In this document: piece by piece, positions 42,613 through 54,366 of the stretch
How positions within the stretch are numbered: position 1 is the first letter of the stretch
How the letters are laid out: every line of letters begins with the position of its first letter
Position numbers and translations under genes: made by a program
DNA from: Aspidapion aeneum
Lineage: Eukaryota; Arthropoda; Insecta; Coleoptera; Brentidae
Reading direction: 5' to 3'
Assembly: GCA_963576565.1 (NCBI GenBank)
Contig: OY755039.1
Location: forward strand, 27,294,602 to 27,358,601
Length of the DNA stretch: 64,000 bases
The notes under the pieces: model-generated
The model's database searches: none
Told to the model about the DNA's origin: nothing
Seen by the model: only the letters and a program-made list of their open reading frames with translations

Positions 42613-44260
42613 TAAAGGTGAGATGGTGCAGCGCATCTGATGGCTTGTCCCGTTCAGAATTGTACAAGGCGTGACGAATTTAAACTCTTTAGGCCTTTAA
42701 GTTTCTCGTGGGAATCAGGGCTCCAAAGTGGGGTAAATGCAATGCAAATAATGCCCAGGTCTGGGGGCCCAAATCTGGAAGCCCTTGATTCTTGAATATC
42801 GTAGGAAAGATTGCACGGGGTCGTGCCTTTAATCAACATCAGTGTCAAACGCTGTCTTATGGAACTTTCAAAAACAAAGATTTCTTTTTATTTATAGTTT
42901 CCGCTGTATCGTACACCTGTTCTGAATCAGTACAACGTCACTAACAGATCGTGGCCAGGGTATCTATTCTGGGTCTTAAACGATGTACTCGAGTATGCTA
43001 ACTGAACCGAACCGAACCGAACCTTCAGAATAGACTGCGATGGATTGTTCATTGATCTTTCATTAACCCTACTTTTTGTTTAACATTACAGATCAGATAA
43101 AAAACAAAACGCAGCATAAAAAAAAAGTTATTTTAATGGATTGTATACTCTTTTGGCTTGTCTGCAAGCATTATTTATTTAGTAAAAAGTCTCGGGCCGA
43201 GAGAAGAATACTGTCGCATTCTAGTAGAGCTTACGTTTTATTAGAGTCAGCGCATTTTACCCTGGAGACTATTGTTTACGTCTTGCTAGAATAAGATGCT
43301 CTTAACAAACACTGACAGTAAGACTTCAACGACAAATTAGATTTCCTAACCAACCTCTCAGTCAAGATTTATTGATATTGTTGTTTGTTTGTATTTTGCG
43401 CCATGGCAATACTTATTTTTAGGGACAATTTGGGTCAGTTAAAATAACAGAAAATTTGACAGCTGTTACCGATATTGTTACTAAGAATAACGGAAACATT
43501 CAGGGCAAAAAAGATAGATTTAGGAACACTAAAGATAAACTAACGTAAAAGTTAATTTAGTAGTTTCACACATGCACGTTCAACTTTGTTTATTTATATT
43601 TTTTATTTATTTTAATTAGATTTATGGCTTTTTACAATCCAAACTACCGAATTTTAGTAAAAAATTCGACTGCATTAACAAAACAATACGAAAATAACCT
43701 TAAACAGTAACATTAAAGGACGGCCACCGTAAGTACCGGGCGCCATTACCGTAAATAACAAAAAAGGAGCGAGAAGTTGCTAATTCGCAGACTCAGTAAC
43801 AACAAAATGTCCCTAATGTCAGGCGTGCTTCAACGCAAACAAATAAATTTATTGGCCTCCGCTATCATTCTGTAATGTTCAATGTATTCAAACTGTGTGT
43901 ATGTTGACCGAAAACAGCTTTTAACCAAGATATTATTTAGCCCCATGTTTATTTAAAAATAAAAATTTCTTAGTGACCTTAGAGTCTTATGTAACAAACC
44001 CGAGTATACTAAAAGTACACTAGTAGCTATGTAAGATTAAAACAGGTGGCAAATCATCATGGAACTATGCGTTTGAATGTAAAAAGCAGTTGTTTAAAGA
44101 TTAAATAAAAGCAACAAAGTTGTTTATCTTCAGGGACTTTTAAACAGTTGGATGCTATTTTTTTTGAAAAAATGGTAAATTGACAACAGTGCCTTTAGAG
44201 GAACGTAAAACGGTCAATCAGCAGAAAATCCTATGTTTCCTAGTTATATATAGCAAAATA
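42613..44260. other. No gene recognised
   Basis: A short (GAACC)n-like run 'gaaccgaaccgaaccgaacc' lies at 43004-43023, with 'tattctgg'/'cagaata' inverted words around it (42966 and 43026). A serine/arginine-rich frame near 43180-43290 cannot be assigned. Otherwise AT-rich. Confidence 0.35.
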
Positions 44261-44261
44261 C

Positions 44262-44900
44262 CGGGTGTGCCAAGAAAAGCCGGATAAAATATTTTTCATT
44301 ATAACTTTTGGACTATATCATTTATTATAATGTGAAAAACTGCATTTTGTAGGAAATCGATCAGGTCAAAAAAAAATTTTATCCACCGTCTTAAACTCCA
44401 AGATAGCAGACCGAATCAAACATGACCCTTTAAAGAGGCTCGTTTATTATTTAGAATGTTTTTTGAATTTGTAAAAAAGCTTTAATTTTAACACGCACAA
44501 CGAGGTATAAATCATTAGAATCGGTTTGGTAGTTCCAAATCCAAAAAAAATAAACATTGTTTTACCAATTATTCGATTGCCTTCTCACTTTGGTATGCAT
44601 TCGTTTCTTCATAAAATAATTTTAGCTGGATCGATTTTAATCAAATAAAAAGCATTATGGTGCAGATCAATAGCTCTTTAATTATTACGATCAAAATTTG
44701 TTGTCATCCAAAATAACGGACAGAAATAAATTTGACCCTTCAAATAAAAGCCTTGTTTCTTATTATGTTTCAAAAAATGTTTTTTTTTTAGTTCAGGGCA
44801 AAGCTCTGTCTCCGCCGGCGCCGCAAACACTGAGGTTTGAATCACAATAATCGGCTTAGTATTTCCCGAAATAATCATTTTTGTTTTAACCATTGTTTTA
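44262..44900. repeat. Element with two diverged internal units about 300 bp apart
   Basis: It starts with a CAGGGTGT-like end ('accgggtgtgccaag' at 44261). The segment 'ccaagatagcagaccgaatcaaacatgaccctt' (44399) is echoed by 'ccaaaataacggacagaaataaatttgaccctt' (44706), with further similarity after each. The 'aagatagcagaccga' word resembles the 'aagatggcggccga' word of the palindrome at 50.9-53.5 kb, and the 305-bp offset is close to twice its 149-bp period. Confidence 0.4.
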
Positions 44901-45272
44901 TAGACTATAAAATTGCCTTGTCAAATCTTTTGGAATTAATTTTCTTATAAATTTATTATTACTGTAAGTAACTATTTCAATTAAATAAAAAGTATGTATC
45001 CTGCCTGGTATTATCTTTGTGTGTAAAATCTGTTCACTAATATGACTTTATAAAGAAATTAATGCAGAAATACAGGCGTCTAAAATGGAAACAATTTGGA
45101 GAACAAACACTAATACCTCAAGAACTACAGAAGCGATTTTCATGATCAGTACCTCGTCGTGTGTAGCGAGCTTAAATCATTTGCAGACATTTTAGAAAAA
45201 GGTCGAAAAATATCTTGCAACAGAATAAAAAAGCAATCCTTTATATAGGGCCAAATTTGACAAGTGTCGATA

Positions 45273-45782
45273 GTTTTGATTTTTACCGATCCACACACAG
45301 CACGTTTTCCATCTTTCTTCTTTGCATATGCATCGGGCAGTACGGCCTTTTAGCTGCTACGTGATTACGTGGTTTTAATACCACATTAATGGACGAAACT
45401 TGTCATAGATGGCGCCTCGGCGTCTCAGACAAGACGATGCCAGTGTGCTTAAACTTTCGAGTGCTCGAGCCAGTCCGCTAGATGGCGCTACACCTTGGAG
45501 TTTACTCGCATCGCACCGCCGCGAGTATTTCATATGTAGGAGTTGGTTTTGGTTAAAATTGGCTTACCTGGGTTTGCTGTTCTCTACTGATGACGTGAAA
45601 CACACAGAAACGTACGTCTAGAGATGCAACCTTGTGTAAGTAGGAAAACAACCAAAATCAACTCTTCCCTCTCCTTCTGACACTCGCAAGTTAGGCACAC
45701 ATACCTTTGTGTGAAGTATAAAATTCGTTTTGATTTTTACCGATCCACACACAGCACGTTTTCCATCTTTCTTCTTTGCATA
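45273..45782. repeat. 56-bp identical direct repeats flanking about 400 bp
   Basis: 45273-45328 and 45727-45782 are identical over 56 bp, from 'gttttgatttttaccgatcc' to 'tttcttctttgcata'. Inside them is sequence with two 'gatggcgc' words (45410 and 45481). The identity stands out against the general decay around it. It could be a recent segmental duplication, a miniature LTR-like element, or an assembly artefact. Confidence 0.75.
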
Positions 45783-45809
45783 ATTTTAGTGTTGAATTGA
45801 TTTAGTGAT

Positions 45810-46900
45810 TTCAATACAAAATTTTCATATAAACATAGGTCCTCAAATGCATTGTTTTCGAGATAGAGGTTATTAAAACTTATTTTTAGTTTCTTGTTTA
45901 TAGCTCGTGCACTTTTTGAGATATTTAGCTCAAATTTGGCACGTATATCTAGCTATAGGCACTACACTATAAGACATGCGAAATTTTAGAAAAAATTTAC
46001 AGGGTGATACCTTTATCATCATGTTATGTCACATTTTCTCCCCGATTCCTTTTGTGTTGTAAGATTTTAAAACAAGAACAAAAATTCTTGTTTCATTTGC
46101 AAACTTTTTTGTTTTTTGTAATTTTCTTGCATCTTTAACTGTTTTAGAGAAAATCACTGTTGCACGAAAGGCTGCTATCATAAAATAAAATAAATTGATC
46201 CATGACGGATCTGATATCTTCCTAGCTAGCCTATTAGCACACTTCAAGTGAAGCTATAATATATCAGCCTTAAAACAGTTTCTTGTAAATACCTCAGAAA
46301 CTAATGCTCCTACTAAGATTTTCGTTATAACACAAATTATTGAGCAAAGTGAAGTCTACCATATTCCGAAAACCGCATATTGATGTGATGCTCCGTTAAA
46401 AAGTTAGCATTTTTTAAATTCTATATTTGTCAAAAAACTTAATTGTCATTAGCATTAATGGATTTTGACCATCAGCTCGTTATAGTGTCAAACACTATTT
46501 TGCCTGAAAATTTTATGAAGGCGGTTTAGGAGCGATTGTGTTACGGACAGACATACAAACCCACACACACCGATAGACATCACGACGATATTGCTAAGAA
46601 TATACACCCAAATTACACATTTTCGACGTTATCTGAAAAAAAATTTTTTTGTCGAAAATAATACCTTCTAATGCTCTAAAATGCTCCAGTATGGTATGGC
46701 GAGTATATCAAAATAAACAAATTAAATAAAACTTATTTGGCATGCCCAATAGTGTAGTGTATATAAGTAAATGTTCGTGCCAAATTTAAGCTAAATATCT
46801 CAAAAACTGCAGGTGCTATAAAAAATACAAAATTTCAACACTCTGTATCTCGGAAACTAAGCTTTTGTGAAATTATGTTTATATAAACTTTTTGTCTTGA
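45810..46900 (+). mobile_element. Foldback element, family P1
   Basis: Left arm 45810-45985 and right arm 46725-46900 pair: 'tttttgagatatttagctca' with 'ttaagctaaatatctcaaaa', and 'ggcacgtatatc' with 'atgttcgtgcc'. Interior landmarks 'ccatgacggatctgat' (46200), 'gctagcctattagc' (46225) and 'cagctcgttatagtgt' (46472) recur in reverse at 49400-49690, inside the element at 48395-50515. Confidence 0.6.
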
Positions 46901-46904
46901 AATA

Positions 46905-48390
46905 GCACCAGGAATTTAATTATTTGGATATTTTTGCTCAAAAGCTTGATCGAATTCCTGCAAAGTGCTGTTTGTTCCGTTAAAATCGATGGCATTATTC
47001 AAGTTGTAATAAAAAACATTTTGTCCGGTTCTTTTTTGGCCCCGCCGGTAATTAAAACAAAAAATAATAAAACAATTTTCAATGATTATAATTATTGTTT
47101 TTTTAATTATTTGGACAAACTCAAAAGAGCGTAAGTTTTAAACATCAGTGTATGTTAAGAGGACATAAAGAAATTGTTCCAGCTTAAAAACCATAGATCA
47201 ACTTAAATGGCCTGCAGTGGATTATTTTGAAATGGATCGTCGCTGACCTGACAGGATTTTGCCCTTATTTTGCCCATAAAACCGAACACGGGGATAACCG
47301 AATGATATATAATATTTTTTGATTAAATTGGTATATTCCAAAATGAATTGGTCGTATATTATGTGTTACTTAAATCATTGGGTAAACAATGATTATAATA
47401 AAAAAACGCATAGGTAATAGTGGTTTTTTTTTTAACTTTTTACCTTAGAGAGAAAATAATAATATAATAAGTTTTCAAAATTAGAAAAAAAAATACCAAG
47501 TTGAAAAATTTGAAAAACCGAAAGACGAAAATTAGAAATATTGACAAAAAATATCAAATTAGTAGTCTTTCAAAGTTTCTACCCTTAAAAACAATAAAAG
47601 TTTTAAAAATAGAACGAGAAAAATAGGAATCAGGGAAAAAACCGAGAAACCAAAATTGAAAAAATTTATAAAAATATTAAAATAGTAGTTTCAAAGTTTT
47701 TACCTTTTAAAGAAAATATTTTTTTTAAATATAGAAAACCCCAAAAAACAAAACATAAAAATTGACAAAAAAATTGATAAAATGAAAAACGAAAAAAAAG
47801 ATCAAAAACTAAAAATCAAAAATTAAAAACAGATAAATCAAAAAATACAATAGTAGAAAGAACGAAAAACCAAAATTAAAAAAAGTTACAAATGGAAAAA
47901 TGGAAGACTAGCAAAATAGGGACAATTTTTTTCTAGAGAAAAATAGAAAAAAAGAAAAATACAAAAATAAGACAGTGGAAACATAAAAATTTTTTTTAAA
48001 GAAACATGGAGACTAAAGCTTTGACAAATCTTTTATCAAAATATAAATTATTAAAAAAACAAATATTATTATAATCCGAATACTTCATATTGATATGACG
48101 CGAAGGGTTAGAATTTTACTCTTTGTAATATAGGCCAGTCATTTAAGCCCAAAAAACCCCCAGCTTTCAAAAGGTGTAGTCGCGATTTTGTTGTTGACAT
48201 TGGAGTCCTACTTGGTCCCTGTACATTTTAGGATAAAAAGTTTTAAAGTTTTAAACAAGAAAATTTCCTACAAAAGCGCTATTGTACAAATGGTTTTCGA
48301 GTTATGACGCGAAACACTTCGCCGCCATTTTAGATTTGGACCAATTTTTTTATTTAGTGGCCTTTACCTTCGAAATTGCTTATTTTTCAG
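46905..48390. other. No gene; A-rich low-complexity block
   Basis: From about 47410 to 48060 the plus strand is a strongly A-rich, G-containing, C/T-poor tract made of diverged 'gaaaaaccaaaatt' and 'aaaaattgacaaaa' words. It has no coding features. A 'cgccgccattttagatt' word lies at 48318. Confidence 0.5.
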
Positions 48391-48394
48391 AAAA

Positions 48395-50515
48395 TCTGGA
48401 TTTTAAGAAAAAACTTCAAACTGCCGCAAATGCCTAGTTTTCGAGATACAAGGTGTCAAAGTTTCAATTTTTCGTTAGTTTTCTCTTTATAGCTCGTGTA
48501 GTGTTTGAGATGTTTTGCTTAAATTTAAAACGTGTATTTAGCTACAAGGCTACATCATTAAGCATGGCAAATATTATTAAAATATTACAGGGTGATATTT
48601 TTTTATGAGTTATGCCACCTTTTTTCCTCAGAACTTTTTTTGCAGTAAGCCAATGAGTGATTCAAAAATATGAAATGGATTCTTTGTTTTATTAAGAAAC
48701 TTTTTGATTTCTTGCAATTTTTTGTATTTTTAACCGTTTTAAAGAAAAAAGACAAAAAAGGAAAATTTGTAGAGGAAAGTCACCTTTTATGGGGAGGTTT
48801 CCTAATTTGGGGAGATCCAAAATCTCAGACAATGAGGGTATACGACCAATCGCACGTACTGTATTTTGTAGAGTGTGTTAGGTTGCCTATATTGCAGCAA
48901 TGATCACCTGTTTTATTAAAAACATGAAAGTATGGGCCCACGTTATCTGAATAGAAATATTTAGAAAGTTTATTTGTGTTATCCGTTTTAATAAATGGCT
49001 ACGGTAAGGTTAGCAATTAATGACTTGTTTTTTTATTAATCGAAGCTTTGTAGAGACAACATTGATGCCATATGTTTATTTTCAATAATACAAAAATGAT
49101 ATTTATGTTTTGAAGTTATGAACCTTAGAGGACTGGGTCTCCTATTATGGGGAGATTAGGGAGTTCTAATTTGGGGCTCCCCATATTAGGAGAACCCTGT
49201 AATAAGAAGACGAAGCCCAATATATGGATGACTCTGCAGTCGACTCAATGTCTGATGAAGAAGATGCGGAGTGCATTTACTGTGGTGGACTTTTTTCAGA
49301 TGACCACGAAGGTGAAGACTGGGTTCGCTGCACTGTGTGCTTCAAGTGGACTCACACACTATGCGAGGATCTTGGTCCTAAGGCCGTAGCTATGTTTAAA
49401 TGACCATTTATCGTGACTTTTTAATTCACCGCTCAATCGATTTTCATAAAATTTTTAGGTTAAATAGTGTTCAACACTAACGAGCTGATTAGATTTCGTT
49501 GAAAATCCATTACTGCTAATGACAGTTTTTGACAATTAAAAAATTACAACATTTTGTTTAATAAATTGTGTTAGAACCAAGAATTTCGTGCGAGCTTTAG
49601 TTTTTGAGATATCTACAAAAAATTGTTTTTAAGCTGATATATCATGGCTTGTGAGCTAATAGGCTAGCTGGGAAGGTCTGAGATCCGTCATGGATCCATT
49701 TGTTTTTTATAAGAAATTTGTTTCTTAATAAATGCATCTTAGTAGATTTTAAAGTTATTTTCTTAAAAATAACATCCATTCTTTTTTAAATACACTGCAT
49801 CCCATTGAATCTATAAATTGCTTCTGCAAAGGTGAATGTATACGAAAATTCGACCTCCCCAATTTAGGCGCCCACAGGTTCCTAATTTGGGGAGATTCAT
49901 TTTTTTTACAAAATAGGATAACTACCCCAATTTATTAAAATTTGAGTGGTTTTGTACATATATCAACGGTCCTGGTGCAAAACGTTATCACTACAAGATT
50001 TTTCCAATTTTGAACATATCATGCTATTTTTTTACTATTTTCGAAAAAAACCTCTACCCTTTTAACCACTACCTTCCAATATTTTAATTTTATGCGAGTT
50101 GTATGTAATTTGTGAATAGCAATCAAATATACAAATTATCTTTTTTTGTATTTTTTTTCAAAAACGGTTAGAAATACAAAAAATTACATCAGATCGAAAA
50201 GTTTCTGAATAAAACAAGGAATTCGTTTTACATTTTTGAATATGCGATTGGCTTCCTGCAAAAAAGTTCTGGAAGAAAAAAGGGGATATGACCCCGGAAA
50301 AATTATCACCCTGTAGTTTTGTCCTAACATTTGGCACGCTTAATAATGTATGCCTTGTAGTTAAATACACGTTCCAGATTTAAGCCAAACAACTCAAAAA
50401 CTGCAAGAGTTATAAAAAAAAACAAATATAAAATTAAAACTTTAACAACCTGTAGCTCGAAAACTAAGCATTTGCGGACCTATGTTTATACAAAGTTTTT
50501 TCTTAAAGTCACTCA
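48395..50515 (-). mobile_element. Foldback element, family P1, inverted copy with insertions
   Basis: Arms 48395-48620 and 50280-50515 pair ('tagttttcgagatacaaggt' with 'aacctgtagctcgaaaacta'; 'acagggtgat' with 'atcaccctgt'). The interior 49400-49700 is the reverse complement of 46200-46520 in the P1 copy at 45810. Two extra segments are present: 48740-49200 with repeated 'cctaatttggggag' words, and the zinc-finger relic at 49224-49403. Confidence 0.55.
49224..49403 (+). pseudogene. Pogo-like transposase C-terminal zinc-finger relic
   Basis: The 59-codon frame reads MDDSAVDSMSDEEDAECIYC, then GGLFSDDHEGEDWVRCTVCF and KWTHTLCEDLG. The pattern C-x2-C ... EDWVRC-x2-C-x3-W-x-H-x2-C is the PHD-like finger that many insect pogo/Tigger-type (DDE_1) transposases carry at the C-terminus. 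The last cysteines and the whole catalytic region are missing. Directly upstream (49137-49198) is a small inverted repeat, 'tctcctattatggggag' and 'ctccccatattaggaga', and similar 'cctaatttggggag' words lie at 48808 and 49880, consistent with pogo-type termini. This is a small deletion derivative or relic. Confidence 0.65.
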
Positions 50516-50589
50516 AAGAATAATCGTCTGAAGTTTGGCAACATACTTTATTAACACCCTGTATATCAAACATGGTCTGACCGCCGCGC

Positions 50590-53500
50590 CGCGTCGGACG
50601 GTGGTCAGCTTGTCGGTTCTGAACGATCGAATTTATTTTATGGTTGTAATTTTGTCAACTTGATACTCAAAGTGTCAACTAGCGTTTATAAAATGTGATT
50701 TTAATATACTGTGCATTCTGGAGATGTTACAGTCGCATCCAAAAATAATGTCAAATTTTTTCCTCTTAAGCAAATAACTTGAAAAATTGATATTTTGAGA
50801 ATGTGTGTACGTAATTAGCTTAAAGCTTTTTTTATTTTACATAATTTTTTAATAAAATTTAACTAAATTTATTAATCTGGCTATACTATAGTAGAGTAAA
50901 TTTGTAGGGTATTTCAATAAAAAGCTGCAAAAAGGGTATATTTTTTTATATTTGGCATGGTAGTAGCTAACACCAAAAGCTAAATTTTCAATCGAGGATC
51001 CCCTGATTTCCGGCATCGGAATCAAAGATGGCGGCTGCCAAAGATAAGAAAAAAAATGAATTCCCTGTTTTAAGACAAATTAAATTAATTTTGATAAACT
51101 TACTTTAAGAGGGACCTACTTAAATGTAAAAAAAAAATTACACCTATCACTTTAAAACAAAATGGCGGCTGTATTTTGAAAAAATCGTTTTTCTTCGATA
51201 TTTTCTTTATTTTTTGCGCGATATTTATTTTTAATACCTCATATTAAAGCCACTGACCAGCTCTTTAAACCTAATGAAAAAAAGTTATTAGTTTCTCAGC
51301 CAAGACAAAGATGGCGTTTAGTATGTCAAAAATAAAAGAGACCTTTATAACCTGTAGACCAAATTAAATTTAAAAAAAAATTGTTTTGATTTTATCAATA
51401 GTAAGCCAAGTTTTGTAAAAATTAAAAAAAAATTACAATTTGACATTAAAACTTTTAAGATGGCGGCCGAAGTTCAAATAAAAAAGTTATTTTTTTGTTC
51501 TTGTTTGACAGAACTAGTATTGCCGTGTAATATATCGATTTATACTAAATAGATGTCGCCGATTTGAAGTATTTCATCATAAATGACACATGTCTATTAT
51601 TAATCAAGATGGCGGCGTTCAAAATATAAAAACAACATTATCTTCTTGGATTGGTAATTTTTTTACCAAGATATGTAGTTTTATATTACTCTTAATTAGT
51701 TTTAAGTCGTAATGTACAAAAATAATATAATTTATTTATTTTTTAAAGATGGCGGTCGAAAAAGTAAAAAAATAACATTTTTGTTTATTTTTTCGAAATT
51801 TAACAAAAAAATCTGGAAAAAACAAGACATCTTGGTAAACAAAACACAGATATTTTAAAAATGTAAAAAAAGTTGACATATGTCACGTACGGGGTGATTT
51901 GATTGAATTGACCATATTTTACTTAATAGCTATCTCCGTTAATATTAATCTAACAGTAATGTTTAAATAAGCAAAGTTAAATAATTTTTTCTAAATCAGA
52001 ATCTGATGTCAAAAATGACATATGTAATACACTTGTCAAACTTTTGACATATGGTTTATTTTTTTAAATATATATATATAGTATATAATTTTTTTAGTTG
52101 ATAAGACTCGTTTTTCTGATTTCAAAAATATATAATATGTTGACATTTAGACCAGCCGTTATTGAAATATTTGCATTTTAATAACCTAAATAAACAATAA
52201 GGATGTTGCCATTTTGGTAATGAATATAATTTTTAAAATGAAAATATTTCAACAACGGCTGGACTAAGTGTCAACATATTATATATTTTTAAAATCAGGA
52301 AAGGGATCCCTATCAATTAAAAACAATATATACAGGGTGTTTTATTTAAAAAAATAAACCATATGTCAATAGTTTGACAAGTGTTTGACATATGTCATTT
52401 TTGACATAAGATTCTGTTGATTTAGAAAAACTTATGTAACTTTGCTAATTTAAACGTTTCTGTTAGATCAATATTAACGGAGATAGCTTTTACTTAAGTA
52501 AAATATGTCAATTTATTCAAATCACCCGGCACGTGACATGTCTACTTTCTTGACATATTTAAAACATCTGTGTTTTGTTTAACGAGATGTCTTGGTTTTC
52601 TCAGTTTTTTTTGTTAAACTTCGAAAAAAAAAACAAAAATGTTTTTTTTTACTTTATCGGCCGCCATCTTTAAAAAATAAATAAATTTAATTTTTTTCAT
52701 TACAATTTAAAACTAATTAAGATTATTATAAAACTACATATCTTGGTAAAAAGATTTACTGAACCAAAAAGATACTGTTGTATTTATATTTTGACCGCCG
52801 CCATCTTGGATAAAAATAGACATATGTCATTTATTATGAAATATTTACAATCGGCGACCCCCATTTAGTATAAATCAATATATTACACGGCAATACTATT
52901 TGTGTCAAACAAGAACAAAAAAATTATTTTTTTATCTGAACTTCGGCCGCCATCTTAAAATGTAAAATGTCAAATTGTAACTTTTTATACATTTTTACAA
53001 AATCTGGCGTACTACTGATAAAATCCAAAAAAAAGTTTTGTCAAAATTTAATTTGGTCTACTGGTTGTAAAGGTCTCTTTTATTTTTGACAAATTAAGAG
53101 CCATCTTTGTGTCGGCTGGGAAACTTATCATTTCATTTAAGCAGGTATAAAGAACTGGTCAATAGCTTTAATATGAGGTATTAAAAATAAATATCGCACA
53201 AAAAATAAAGAAAATATCGAAGAAAAACGTTTTTTTTTTTTAAATATAGCCGCCATTTTGTTTTGCAGTGACAGGTGTAATTTTTTTTTACATTTTTACA
53301 TTGAGTATATCCCACTTAAAGCAAATTTATCAAAATTAACTTAATTTCTCTTAAAACAAGGAAATCATTTTTTTTTCTTAACTTTGGCAGCCGCCATCTT
53401 GGATTCTGAGGCCGGAAAATTGGGGATCCTCGAATGAAAATTTAGCTTTTTGTGATAGGTATTACTATGCCAAATATAAAAAAATATACCCTTTTTGCAG

Positions 53501-54061
53501 CTTTATTTTACAAATTTACTCTACTTATATAGATCAATCACTATCAAATTTTGCATTGCAAATATTTTTTTATCATGCACTGATATTCTTTATCGTAGTC
53601 TTTATATTTACTATTTTCCCATACATAGTTCAAAACGGATTGATTTTTATCCTGTGCAACCGGTGTTTTGTGCCACACGTTAAATAAATTAAGTCCAATA
53701 TATATATAATACATATTTGAAAAATTATAATAATTCAATACACCTTTTATCTAATTTTTTTAATAAGCAAATTGAAACTTTGCAAATGGTCTAATAGTCA
53801 AAATTAAAGATACTAACATACATTATATTTATAATATACGTGAAGAAAACTCTGGTTTACCAACTTGGAGAGCACTTTTGAAAATCGCCTTTCCGCGCGA
53901 AATAAGTGCGGATCATTATACAGGCTATAACTTGTCGTCGTGGAAAGTGACAACGAGTTAGTGGATCGATGGGGACTTTTTTAAGACTTAGTGGTTATAA
54001 TAGAAAATAGTTCGTTATTGAGATTCGATCGTCTAAATTAGACAAGCTGACGTCCGTGCGC
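50590..54061. mobile_element. Putative 3.5-kb element defined by outer inverted repeats
   Basis: 'gtggtcagcttgtcggttct' to 'gaacgatcgaattta' (about 50600-50634) is mirrored by 'gagattcgatcgtc' and 'gacaagctgacgtccg' (54020-54056). The outer parts of both are unusually GC-rich ('ccgccgcgccgcgtcggacg' and 'gtccgtgcgccgccaccgga'). These arms enclose the 2.6-kb palindrome of 50888-53530. Whether the two inverted repeats belong to one element is inference. Confidence 0.4.
50888..53530. repeat. 2.6-kb palindrome with GATGGCGG motifs every ~149 bp
   Basis: The left arm (50888 to about 52190) and right arm (about 52225-53530) are imperfect reverse complements from end ('tatagtagagtaaatttgta' and 'tacaaatttactctacttat') to centre. 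The left arm carries A(A/G)ATGGCG words at 51025, 51159, 51308, 51457, 51606 and 51746; the right arm carries the complement at 52660, 52797, 52946, 53099, 53249 and 53390. Spacings in the left arm are 134, 149, 149, 149 and 140. Sequence just after each word is loosely alike ('gaa.tt.aaaaaa'), so each arm is an old tandem array of about 149-bp units. AAGATGGCGGC matches the YY1 consensus known from vertebrates (GCCAT core shared with insect Pho). No open frame. Confidence 0.8.
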
Positions 54062-54237
54062 CGCCACCGGACTCAAGAAAACATTTATATGAGGACTTTT
54101 GAGGTTATTTTACACCCGGAAAAAGATGTTTTTTGTGTTGCTGTGTTTTTTCTAAAGAATAAGAACCTAGAAATAAAATAATGGAAAAAAAATCTTGACA
54201 GTCAACGCTGTAATCGCATTTGCTCCTTATACATTAC

Positions 54238-54366
54238 CTTCCGTAGCATGTCCTCGAGAGAGTCCATGTCGGAGCTTCCGTTATTGTTGTTGTTGCTCGG
54301 CTGCACCATGTGACTTGCGCCAGGACAATCTTCGCAAACTGTATCCACTTTGGTATCTTTTCTACA
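54238..54366 (-). CDS. Candidate host-gene exon (Asn run, start of coiled coil)
   Basis: The minus strand reads MVQPSNNNNNGSSDMDSLED then MLRK, ending in phase 0 at donor AAG|gtaatg (54237/54238). Upstream the frame stays open to an AG at 54367 (giving VDTVCEDCPGASH before the Met); another acceptor after 'gatacag' at 54338 is possible but would change phase. It could also be a first coding exon starting at the ATG near 54309. The G/C-balanced, non-repetitive sequence contrasts with its surroundings. Joined in phase to the exon at 7337-7399 it gives a continuous coiled coil, supporting both. The gene is not recognised. Confidence 0.55.

Noticed and set aside
43004..43023. (GAACC)4 as a telomere-like or protein-binding array
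   Set aside because: Only four units; a similar 'ttcggttccgttcggtt' occurs near 2535. Probably simple repeat.
45273..45782. Miniature LTR retrotransposon
   Set aside because: The 56-bp repeats are too short for LTRs and no primer-binding site or polypurine tract is visible; kept only as a finding.
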